This document shows, piece after piece, positions 1-6,277 of a stretch of DNA of 6,924 nt. Position 1 is the stretch's first letter; each line of letters begins with the position of its first letter. The DNA is from an uncultured bacterium (GTDB lineage Bacteria > Cyanobacteriota > Vampirovibrionia > Gastranaerophilales > Gastranaerophilaceae). A model generated the notes under the pieces. That model searched no databases and had not been told where the DNA came from. It was given only the letters and a program-made list of their open reading frames with translations. The DNA lies in assembly GCA_946183815.1 (NCBI GenBank), contig CAMHDG010000083.1:1-6924 (forward strand), written 5' to 3'. The position numbers and the translations under genes are program-made.

Positions 1-12
1 TATCTTTTTTTA

Positions 13-1782
13 TTATTTATTTGCCCCTTCTAAAAGACCTAATGTTTTTGCAATATCTTCAACAATCAAATCAGTAGTCAAATGATATTGTTCATAAAGT
101 TCTTCTAAAGGAACTCTGTCAGGAAATCCCTTTTCAGCCCCAAAGTTAAGAACCTTCATATCGGAATTACCATAAAATCTTGAGATTTTTTCACCGAAAC
201 CACCGTCAAGTTCGCCATCTTCAAGAGTTATTACAAGTTCGTGGTCTTTCTTTAAGTCTTCCAACATATCTTTATCAATACCTGTTAAATAAACAGGATT
301 AATTAAAGTTGCATCAATTCCTAATCTGTCTTTTAATTCATCTTGAACATCTTCCCCTTTATAGAAGAAATTACCTGCCCCTATAATTGCAACTTTTGAG
401 CCACGTTCAATCATTTTAAATTTATTAAGGATAGAATAATCCGTTTTATCCTCAACCCCTGTTGAGATAAAGTTACACATAGGCACTCTTATTGCAACAG
501 GATGTTCTGTCTGATTAACAGACCAGTCTAACATAGCAAGATATTCTTCTTTGTTAGTTGGTGCAAGATAAACCATATTAGGAATATTTGAAATCAAAGG
601 GATATCAAATGTGCAAAGGTGAGTACAGTCTGCACCTGAAATTCCGCCCCAATAGATTAACATTGTTAATGGTGAATTATTCAGGCACAAGTCTTGAGAT
701 AATTGGTCATACGTTCTTTGGACAAAAGAACTCATAAAATGAAGGACGGGTTTTGCACCTTGACTTGCAAGTGCAGATGAGTATGCAACTGCGTGTTCTT
801 CTGCGATACCAACATCAGTATATTGGTTTCCTAACTGCTGTCTGTATTCTCTGTCAAACCCGAATACCCCTGGGGTTGCAGCGTTCACTACAATATATGA
901 TTTATCTTCTTTAATTTTTTGTAAATGATAATCTTTTGTAATAGAGGTATAATCTTCGCTCATTACAGTTGATGATTGTTGTTCATCAAGCACGCCAGGT
1001 AATGACCAGTGGTAAGCCTCTTTATCCTTCATAGCAGGCTCAAGACCAAGACCTTTTTGAGTAAACATGTGTACTACAACAGGGTGGTCGATATCTTTTA
1101 CTTTATTTAAAGTATCAATAACCTCTTCTACATTATTACCATCTTTAATGAAATAATAGTCATAACCCAGCGCTGTGAAGAAATTGTTTTCGTATTTACC
1201 ATCTGTTTCTCTCAATTTTTTAAGGTTGTCATATATACTACCATGGTTTTCAGCAATAGAAATATCGTTATCATTAACGAGAATAATGATATTTGAATTA
1301 AGAGTTGCAGCATTGTTCAACCCCTCAAGAGCCTCGCCTCCGGTAAGAGAACCATCACCGATAAGAGCAATAACATTATATTTACCGCCTTTAAGATCAC
1401 GTGCTTTAGCAACTCCAGTTGCTAAACTTACAGAGGTTGATGTGTGACCAACTTTAAATAAATCATGCACACTTTCTTCAGGTGCTGTGTAACCTGTATA
1501 TTTCAGATAGTTATCAGGAGTAAAACCCTCTTTTCTGCCTGTTAAAATTTTATGCGGATAACATTGATGAGATACATCAAAAATGATTTTATCTTCGGGT
1601 GAATTAAACACATAATGAAGCGCAATAGTTGCCTCAACTATACCTAAATTAGGACCCATGTGACCACCAATAGTATTTACTTTATTCATTACTAATTGTC
1701 TTATTTCTCCCGCTAGTTCTCTCATCTCATCATAAGATAATTTTTTTACATCATCAGGACTGTTAACCTTGTCTAAAATCAT
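13..1782 (-). CDS. dxs: 1-deoxy-D-xylulose-5-phosphate synthase-like thiamine diphosphate enzyme (short form)
   Basis: Classical DXS condenses pyruvate with glyceraldehyde 3-phosphate to give DXP for isoprenoid, thiamine and pyridoxal synthesis in the cytosol. The 589-residue protein has the family layout: thiamine-pyrophosphate domain (about 1-260), pyrimidine-binding domain (about 275-435) and transketolase C-terminal domain (about 455-575). H41, H113, the thiamine motif GDG (142-144) to NDN (170-172), H258, E328, R356, D385 and H388 match E. coli H49, H121, D152/N181, H299, E370, R398, D427 and H431. It is about 30 residues shorter than E. coli DXS; the numbering shift places the loss between N172 and H258. 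The E. coli acceptor-phosphate residues Y392, R420 and R478 align with M350, W378 and M435. It resembles, from memory, a short DXS-like subfamily of lactobacilli, enterococci and streptococci. Start supported by AAGGAG at 1789-1794, six bases upstream. The fold is certain; the exact reaction is not. Confidence 0.9.
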   Translation of the reverse strand: MILDKVNSPDDVKKLSYDEMRELAGEIRQLVMNKVNTIGGHMGPNLGIVEATIALHYVFNSPEDKIIFDVSHQCYPHKILTGRKEGFTPDNYLKYTGYTAPEESVHDLFKVGHTSTSVSLATGVAKARDLKGGKYNVIALIGDGSLTGGEALEGLNNAATLNSNIIILVNDNDISIAENHGSIYDNLKKLRETDGKYENNFFTALGYDYYFIKDGNNVEEVIDTLNKVKDIDHPVVVHMFTQKGLGLEPAMKDKEAYHWSLPGVLDEQQSSTVMSEDYTSITKDYHLQKIKEDKSYIVVNAATPGVFGFDREYRQQLGNQYTDVGIAEEHAVAYSSALASQGAKPVLHFMSSFVQRTYDQLSQDLCLNNSPLTMLIYWGGISGADCTHLCTFDIPLISNIPNMVYLAPTNKEEYLAMLDWSVNQTEHPVAIRVPMCNFISTGVEDKTDYSILNKFKMIERGSKVAIIGAGNFFYKGEDVQDELKDRLGIDATLINPVYLTGIDKDMLEDLKKDHELVITLEDGELDGGFGEKISRFYGNSDMKVLNFGAEKGFPDRVPLEELYEQYHLTTDLIVEDIAKTLGLLEGANK

Positions 1783-1812
1783 AATTTTCTCCTTTATTCA
1801 TATTTTTAAAAT

Positions 1813-1821
1813 ATAATACCA
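1813..1821 (-). promoter_or_regulatory. putative extended -10 promoter of the dxs-like gene
   Basis: Read on the minus strand this is TGGTATTAT, one mismatch from the extended -10 consensus TGnTATAAT. It would start transcription near 1806, giving a leader of about 23 nt that contains the AAGGAG site at 1789-1794. No good -35 hexamer is seen at normal spacing, which is usual for extended -10 promoters. Sequence match only. Confidence 0.4.
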
Positions 1822-1848
1822 TAAACATCTAAAATTGTTCTAAAACCC

Positions 1849-1876
1849 TATTCATTATTCACTGTTCGCTATTCAC
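1849..1876 (-). repeat. 7-bp-unit tandem repeat, copy A (4 units)
   Basis: On the minus strand this reads as four units in phase: GTGAATA, GCGAACA, GTGAATA, ATGAATA. It lies about 70 bp upstream of the dxs-like start, just upstream of that gene's likely -10. Related arrays occur at 5403-5430 and 6909-6924. Confidence 0.75.
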
Positions 1877-1906
1877 AATTTACCCTATATACAAAACCAA
1901 AAAAAT

Positions 1907-1921
1907 ATGATAAAATATCAT
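1907..1921. repeat. 15-nt perfect inverted repeat (possible operator)
   Basis: ATGATA and TATCAT flank a 3-nt AAA centre. It overlaps a TAAAAT -10-like box (1911-1916) that has TATACA 17 bp upstream (1888-1893), a possible weak plus-strand promoter. The symmetry would suit a dimeric regulator, but AT-rich palindromes of this length also arise by chance. Confidence 0.25.
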
Positions 1922-2071
1922 TAGATGTAGTAGAAAAAATTTTTAGGAAAATATATGCGATAAAATTAGGGGTAAATAGAACAGGGTAAAATATAGACAG
2001 ATAAAGCGATATAACTATCCGGATATAAAAATAACCGAGTTTTATTTACAAGTAACATCCAAATAATTTGC

Positions 2072-2094
2072 ATCGGTAGGATATATGTGCCGAT
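2072..2094 (+). promoter_or_regulatory. hairpin just upstream of rny -10 box
   Basis: ATCGGTA (2072-2078) pairs with TGCCGAT (2088-2094) as a 7-bp stem with one G-U pair and a 9-nt loop. It ends 12 bp before the TATAAT at 2107 and covers the expected -35 position, so it may be an operator for rny. There is no T-tract after it, which argues against a terminator. Confidence 0.35.
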
Positions 2095-2106
2095 AGTCGT
2101 ATATAT

Positions 2107-2112
2107 TATAAT
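2107..2112 (+). promoter_or_regulatory. putative -10 box of the rny operon
   Basis: A perfect TATAAT ends 26 bp before the rny ATG, predicting a start near 2119 and a leader of about 20 nt with an AAAAGGA ribosome site (2125-2131). No recognisable -35 is present; the hairpin at 2072-2094 occupies that place. Confidence 0.45.
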
Positions 2113-2138
2113 AAAAAACAGTAGAAAAGGATAAGCAG

Positions 2139-3653
2139 ATGAATACTGGTATTTCAATCGCTTTGATTGTGGTATTGGCACTCGCAGTTGCTGTGCTTTG
2201 TGTTATGTACGCAAAATTGTCACGACAATCAAAAATCAATGCTGCTGATTTAGCAGAAAAAGAAGCCCTAATAAAAAAAGAGGCTGTTATTAGTGCAAAA
2301 GAGGCTCTTCAAAATGAAAGAGAAAAGTTCAACGAAGAAGAACGAGAAAGAAGACGAGAACTTAACAATTTAGAAAATAAACTTTCTAAAAGAGAAGACG
2401 AACTTGAAAATAAAATACAATCAGTTACAGATAAAGAATCACATCTTGATAAACGTGAAGATGAAATAGACAGAAAAGAAAAAGAATTAGATGAGGCACT
2501 GCAAAGGCAAACAGCAGAACTTGAAAGAATTTCAGGATTATCTGTTGAAGATGCTAAAAATATGTTATTGGAACAATTAAAACAGAGTTTAGCACAAGAG
2601 CAAATGCAGTTAATTCGTGAAAACGAGGCAAAAATAAGAGAAGACGCTCAAGAAAAAGCAAAAGATATTTTATCAACGACAATGCAACGCTGTATGATGG
2701 AGCAGGTTGTAGAATCAACCGTTTCTGTTGTATCTCTTCCTAACGATGAAATGAAAGGAAGAATTATCGGTCGTGAAGGTCGTAACATCAGGACATTAGA
2801 AACCCTGACAGGTGTTGACTTAATTATTGACGATACGCCTGAGGCAGTTGTATTGTCATCTTTTGACCCTGTACGCCGTGAGGTTGCAAAACTTGCACTA
2901 GAAAAACTTATTCAGGACGGACGTATTCACCCCGTAAGAATTGAAGAGGTTGTCGAAAAATCTAAAGCAGAGGTTGAAAAGAAAATCTTCAGAGAAGGTG
3001 AAAACGCCGCTTTAGATATGGGAGTTATGGGGTTAAGCAAAGAACTTATAAAAGACTTAGGTCGTTTATATTACAGAACAAGTTACGGTCAAAATGTTCT
3101 TAACCATTCGATAGAGGTTGGTCATATAGCAGGCATGTTGGCAGCGGAATTAGGTGCTAATGTATATACCGCAAAACGAGCAGGTTTGTTGCACGATATA
3201 GGTAAAGCCGTTGACCAGACTCAAGAAGGTACGCATATTCAACTTGGTGTAGAACTTGCAAGAAAATTCGGTGAAAGGGAAGAAATTATCCACGCAATCG
3301 AGGCTCACCACGATGATGTTACTGCAAACACTATCGAGGCAGTACTTGTTAAGATAGCCGATGCGATATCAGCAGGTCGCCCCGGGGCAAGACGTGATAC
3401 TCTTGAAATCTATATTAAGCGTTTACAAAAGATTGAAGAAATCGTAAACAGTTACAAGGGCATTAAACAATCATTTGCTGTACAAGCAGGTCGTGAGGTT
3501 CGTGTAATTGTTGAGGCGGAACAGTTTGATGATTTAGCATCTCAAAAACTGGCAAGAGATGTTGCAAACAAAATCGAAAATGAACTCGATTACCCCGGAC
3601 AAATCAGAGTTACGGTTGTAAGAGAGTTCAGAGCAGTTGAGGTAGCAAAATAG
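2139..3653 (+). CDS. rny: ribonuclease Y
   Basis: RNase Y is a membrane-anchored endoribonuclease that initiates mRNA decay in many bacteria lacking, or adding to, RNase E. The 504-residue protein shows the full architecture: one N-terminal membrane segment (about 5-24), a long charged coiled coil rich in E, K and R (about 30-190), a KH RNA-binding domain with the GRIIGREGRNIR loop (207-218), and an HD domain with H323, the HD pair H352-D353, H390-H391 and D408 as probable metal ligands, followed by the conserved C-terminal region. Length is slightly under the roughly 520 of B. subtilis RNase Y. The ATG follows AAAAGGA at about 7-8 nt spacing. It heads a same-strand series with ymdB, a pairing also found in B. 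subtilis. No defect is seen. Confidence 0.97.
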   Translation: MNTGISIALIVVLALAVAVLCVMYAKLSRQSKINAADLAEKEALIKKEAVISAKEALQNEREKFNEEERERRRELNNLENKLSKREDELENKIQSVTDKESHLDKREDEIDRKEKELDEALQRQTAELERISGLSVEDAKNMLLEQLKQSLAQEQMQLIRENEAKIREDAQEKAKDILSTTMQRCMMEQVVESTVSVVSLPNDEMKGRIIGREGRNIRTLETLTGVDLIIDDTPEAVVLSSFDPVRREVAKLALEKLIQDGRIHPVRIEEVVEKSKAEVEKKIFREGENAALDMGVMGLSKELIKDLGRLYYRTSYGQNVLNHSIEVGHIAGMLAAELGANVYTAKRAGLLHDIGKAVDQTQEGTHIQLGVELARKFGEREEIIHAIEAHHDDVTANTIEAVLVKIADAISAGRPGARRDTLEIYIKRLQKIEEIVNSYKGIKQSFAVQAGREVRVIVEAEQFDDLASQKLARDVANKIENELDYPGQIRVTVVREFRAVEVAK

Positions 3654-3691
3654 AGGTAGGGGTAAATATAATCAAATATCCTTATAATGAT

Positions 3692-4525
3692 ATGAACAAA
3701 AAGCAATTAAAGATATTATTTTTCGGTGATTTGGTAGGCAAAGTTGGCAGAAATGCAGTGGTTGCCTACCTTGCCGATTTAAAAAATAAAGATAACTACC
3801 CTGATTTTGTTATTATAAACGGTGAAAATGCATCACATGGTTTTGGGCTTACAATAAAAAATTATACCGAATTAACTGAAGCAGGGGTTAATTGTATAAC
3901 CTCCGGAAATCATATTTGGGATAAAAAAGAGATTTTTAACTACATCGATGAGGCGGAAAAACTTATCCGTCCTATAAATTACCCTAAAGGAACGGCAGGA
4001 GTCGGGAGCAGAATATTTGAGGTCAAAGGCTCAAAAATTGCCGTTATAAATGCACTTGGCAGAGTGTTTATGCAACCGTTAGATTCACCTTGGGATGTTG
4101 TAAAAGAAGAGGTCGAACATCTCAAAAATGAAACAGACTACATTATTGTAGATTTTCACGCAGAGGCGACAGCCGAAAAGTTATGCTTTGGAAGATACTT
4201 GTCAGAATTGGGAGTATCAATGATGGTTGGAACGCATACTCACGTTCAGACAGCCGATGAAATAATAATCAATAATATGGCATACATTACAGATGTTGGG
4301 TTCTGCGGTGCGGTTGACAGTATTATCGGAATGGAATACGAAACCTCGCTCAAGCGTCTTACGACAGCCATGCCTGAAAGATACGAGGTTGCAACGACCT
4401 ACCCCGCTCAAATTAACGCAGTTGAAGTTACCTTATGTGATGGTAAAGCAACTGAAATAAAAAGAATTCATATAGAAGTAGAAGCAAAAGAAGAAATGGA
4501 GGTCAGCGTTGAAAACAGCGTTTGA
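3692..4525 (+). CDS. ymdB: YmdB-family metallophosphoesterase (TIGR00282 type)
   Basis: YmdB proteins are cytosolic dimetal phosphodiesterases; the B. subtilis member acts on 2',3'-cyclic nucleotides and affects biofilm and motility gene expression. The 277-residue protein has the family motifs in order: FGDLVG with D13, NGEN (43-46) with E45, GNH (72-74), FHAE with H156, and THTHVQTADE (181-190) with H182 and H184. The C-terminal tail from about residue 260 is acidic and looks variable. The gene begins 38 bp after rny, matching the conserved rny-ymdB pairing. The ATG has no close Shine-Dalgarno sequence: the purine-rich GAGGTAGGGG lies about 30 bp upstream, and no in-frame alternative start exists after the rny stop, so translation may be inefficient or use another mechanism. 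It is unrelated to the E. coli macrodomain protein also called YmdB. Confidence 0.93.
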   Translation: MNKKQLKILFFGDLVGKVGRNAVVAYLADLKNKDNYPDFVIINGENASHGFGLTIKNYTELTEAGVNCITSGNHIWDKKEIFNYIDEAEKLIRPINYPKGTAGVGSRIFEVKGSKIAVINALGRVFMQPLDSPWDVVKEEVEHLKNETDYIIVDFHAEATAEKLCFGRYLSELGVSMMVGTHTHVQTADEIIINNMAYITDVGFCGAVDSIIGMEYETSLKRLTTAMPERYEVATTYPAQINAVEVTLCDGKATEIKRIHIEVEAKEEMEVSVENSV

Positions 4526-4549
4526 GTTTTATGATTCGGGGAGGGTGTA

Positions 4550-5398
4550 GTGAAATCAGATTTTCATATACACACCTACTATTCCGATGGAATATTCTCA
4601 CCCGAAAAAATAGTTGATTTAGCAGTTGAACACGGTCTTGAGTGTATTGCACTGACAGACCACGATAATATTTTATCTTATGATGTTGCTAAAAAATATA
4701 TTGAAGAAAAAGGTGAAAAACTGGAACTTATACAAGGTGTTGAGATTAACACATTGTATAAAGGAATGGAAGTGCATATTTTGGGGTATTTTATGGACGT
4801 AAAAGATAAAGATTTCCAAAATATGCTAAAGACACAACAACAGGCAAGAATAGTTCAGACAAAAGAGATTTTGGCTCTTCTAAAGAAAAAAGAAGGGATA
4901 AAGATTAAGTTTGAAGATGTGAAGAATATGGTTGCCGAAGGCGGCAGTATAGGACGTCCGCATATTGCAAAAGCGATAACAAATGTAGGCGGAACGGCAA
5001 ATGTTATTGAAGCATACAACAAATATATTCACGCAGATTCACCTGTTTATGTAGAAAGAAAGACGATGTCACCGTTTGATGTTGTTGAAATAATTTATGA
5101 TGCGGGAGGAATCCCTGTAATAGCACATCCTTATGATGTACCGATAGCAGACGAACTTATACCTCAACTTGTAAATTGTGGTATGAGAGGGATAGAGGCA
5201 TATCACAGAAAACACTCCGCACCATATATTGAACATTTTTCTACTCTTGCGGAAGAATACGGACTCATTGTTACAGGCGGTTCAGATTTTCACGCACCAA
5301 ATATTATGAACGGTCAAATTATTTTGGGCAAGAATTTTGTTCCGGAATGGGTTTATGATAAACTTATGGAAGAGAAGAGAAGACTTGATATGGCATAA
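4550..5398 (+). CDS. PHP-domain phosphoesterase, TrpH/YciV (RNase AM) type
   Basis: PHP proteins are multi-metal phosphoesterases. This 282-residue protein matches the TrpH/YciV subgroup, whose characterised members include E. coli RNase AM (5'-end trimming of RNA) and a bacterial 3',5'-nucleoside bisphosphate phosphatase. Visible metal-binding motifs are HIH (6-8) with D13, TDHD (36-39), E65, H76, a GRPHIA segment (135-140) with H138, IAHP with H193, and GSDFH (244-248) with D246 and H248. The segment at about 80-160 between the metal motifs is the insert typical of this subgroup. The GTG start is supported by GGGGAGGG four bases upstream and gives the usual short N-terminus before the HIHT motif. 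It follows ymdB by 24 bp. The substrate (RNA 5' ends, pAp-like nucleotides or other) cannot be decided from sequence. Confidence 0.88.
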   Translation: MKSDFHIHTYYSDGIFSPEKIVDLAVEHGLECIALTDHDNILSYDVAKKYIEEKGEKLELIQGVEINTLYKGMEVHILGYFMDVKDKDFQNMLKTQQQARIVQTKEILALLKKKEGIKIKFEDVKNMVAEGGSIGRPHIAKAITNVGGTANVIEAYNKYIHADSPVYVERKTMSPFDVVEIIYDAGGIPVIAHPYDVPIADELIPQLVNCGMRGIEAYHRKHSAPYIEHFSTLAEEYGLIVTGGSDFHAPNIMNGQIILGKNFVPEWVYDKLMEEKRRLDMA

Positions 5399-5402
5399 TA
5401 TA

Positions 5403-5430
5403 GTGAAAAGTGAGTAACAAACAGTGAAAA
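5403..5430 (+). repeat. 7-bp-unit tandem repeat, copy B, overlapping the prepilin start
   Basis: Four degenerate units in phase: GTGAAAA, GTGAGTA, ACAAACA, GTGAAAA. Over 22 bases it matches copy A (minus strand) at 18, including AACAGTGAA. The fourth unit starts at 5424, the GTG start codon of the downstream gene. More diverged than the other copies. Confidence 0.55.
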
Positions 5431-6044
5431 AAAATTCTAACTTAAAAGACGGATTTACATTAGTGGAGGTTATAATTTTATTTGTAATCTTCACTGTTGT
5501 TGCTGTGCTTGTTATTCCTTTAACAATAGAAGATGCGGTTGTAGCAAAACATAATGCAAAATGGCAACACGTTCAGAGTGGTTTTTCAAGCATACCAATA
5601 ACTATGATGAATAGTCAAAGTTATAAAGATAGCGGAGTGGTGACTTTAGAACATTTTATCACTGCTCTTATAAAGATACATCCGCTTAAGAATGTTGTGT
5701 CATACAAGATTAAATATATGAACGGAGAAACTCCTGAAGAGAGATATACCTTCAAAGAGATTTATAATACAAATAACGGGGCGACTATTGCTTTTAAGTG
5801 GTTTGATGATAATCCTAAATTAAAAGGAGAAGATAAGATTGAAGGGATACTTATGTATGATGTAAATGGTAAACGTGGTCCGAATGTGTGGGGCAAAGAT
5901 ATATTTGGAATGAATGTTTATGCAAATAAGATTGAACCATTCGGGAAGCACGAAGACCCTATAACAATAGAAACCGACTGTTCAAGACAAGGAACAGGGT
6001 TATATTGTTCATATTCTTCTCTTCAAGAGACACAAGAGCCATAG
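5424..6044 (+). CDS. prepilin-type N-terminal cleavage/methylation domain protein (type IV pilin/type II pseudopilin-like)
   Basis: This 206-residue protein begins with a short basic leader (MKKNSNLKDG) and a class III signal: prepilin peptidase should cut after G10, leaving mature F11 with the conserved Glu at +5 (E15), then a hydrophobic helix to about residue 33. That predicts export and assembly into a pilus or pseudopilus. The rest is a globular head without a recognised domain; it has a D-N-G, G-P-N, G-K-D-x-F pattern (146-161) and two cysteines near the end (C186, C195) that could form a disulfide. Similar small proteins are numerous in Gastranaerophilales. The GTG is the only start keeping a normal leader: an in-frame stop lies at 5415-5417. 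There is no clear Shine-Dalgarno site, and the start lies in a tandem repeat. It follows the PHP gene by 25 bp but has no obvious functional link to it. Confidence 0.85.
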   Translation: MKKNSNLKDGFTLVEVIILFVIFTVVAVLVIPLTIEDAVVAKHNAKWQHVQSGFSSIPITMMNSQSYKDSGVVTLEHFITALIKIHPLKNVVSYKIKYMNGETPEERYTFKEIYNTNNGATIAFKWFDDNPKLKGEDKIEGILMYDVNGKRGPNVWGKDIFGMNVYANKIEPFGKHEDPITIETDCSRQGTGLYCSYSSLQETQEP

Positions 6045-6055
6045 TTATATTTGTG

Positions 6056-6066
6056 AGGCAGTGCCT
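6056..6066. repeat. short inverted repeat AGGCA-G-TGCCT
   Basis: A perfect 5-bp inverted repeat around one central base, followed by TGACCTAC. It looks like half of a 'CAGGCAC...GTGCCTGAC' intergenic hairpin of the kind I recall from several gut and environmental bacteria. The loop is too short for it to form a hairpin itself, suggesting a decayed copy. Confidence 0.3.
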
Positions 6067-6097
6067 GACCTACTTGTTGCTTACCATGTCTGCTGTC

Positions 6098-6118
6098 ACC
6101 CTAAACTTGTTTCAGGGT
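6098..6118 (+). repeat. dispersed hairpin repeat of the ACCCTGAAC...GTTTCAGGGT type
   Basis: ACCCT (6098-6102) pairs with AGGGT (6114-6118), then an A-C mismatch and two A-T pairs close a CTTGT loop. The flanks GCTGTC and CTTG plus the core match, from memory, a hairpin repeat (GTCACCCTGAACTTGTTTCAGGGTCT) scattered through intergenic DNA of many unrelated bacteria. Here a G-to-A change weakens the stem. No T-tract follows, so it is a poor terminator. Confidence 0.5.
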
Positions 6119-6277
6119 CTTGTAAAATATTGTACGAGTGAAAAATGTTGTAAAATTGATAAAAATCATTATATTGCGAAATTATACACAATTAATAAGT
6201 ATCAAGACAAATAAAAATACCGAAGTTTATTTAAAATTTCTTATTTTATGTCATAATTAATTTAAGGAATATTTGAT

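Larger units (their letters stand above)
1783..2138. other. divergent intergenic region between dxs-like gene and rny
   Basis: This 356-bp, very AT-rich spacer separates two divergent genes. It holds an extended -10 facing the dxs-like gene, a heptamer repeat, a 15-nt inverted repeat, a 10-bp palindrome TATCCGGATA (2016-2025), a hairpin (2072-2094) and a TATAAT box before rny. A loosely repeated stretch (GGGGTAAATAGAACA, then GGGTAAAATATAGACA, at about 1970-1999) is also visible. I find no convincing gene: minus-strand frames at 1966-2181 and 2042-2239 run into rny, are low-complexity and resemble no family. Confidence 0.7.
6045..6277. other. intergenic region with hairpin repeat remnants
   Basis: This 233-bp spacer contains an AGGCA-G-TGCCT inverted repeat (6056-6066) and an ACCCT...AGGGT hairpin (6098-6118), then AT-rich sequence. 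The best promoter candidate for the next gene is TGTCATAAT (6249-6257), an extended -10 match without a good -35 and very close to the ribosome site, so it is doubtful. No T-rich terminator follows the prepilin stop. Confidence 0.6.

Noticed and set aside
1175..1447. Plus-strand frame of 90 codons within the dxs-like gene
   Set aside because: Lies entirely antisense to conserved DXS coding sequence and matches no family.
1967..3668. 12-nt exact match TAGGGGTAAATA at 1967-1978 and 3657-3668, both upstream of genes
   Set aside because: One such match is expected by chance in nearly 7 kb, more so in AT-rich DNA, and the distance to the downstream start differs greatly, so no shared role is supported.
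2139..6044. A novel defence or mobile system in the accessory-looking part of the window
   Set aside because: All genes belong to common housekeeping or surface-protein families; there is no transposase, integrase, toxin-antitoxin pair or effector domain.
6098..6118. ACCCT...AGGGT hairpin as the terminator of the rny operon
   Set aside because: The stem is imperfect and is followed by CTTGTAAAAT, not a T-tract; it fits a dispersed repeat better.
6005..6214. Open frame of 69 codons overlapping the prepilin end
   Set aside because: It starts inside the prepilin gene in another frame and runs through the hairpin repeat, whose translation gives the TLNLFQGL string seen in many spurious database proteins. 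No ribosome site or family resemblance.
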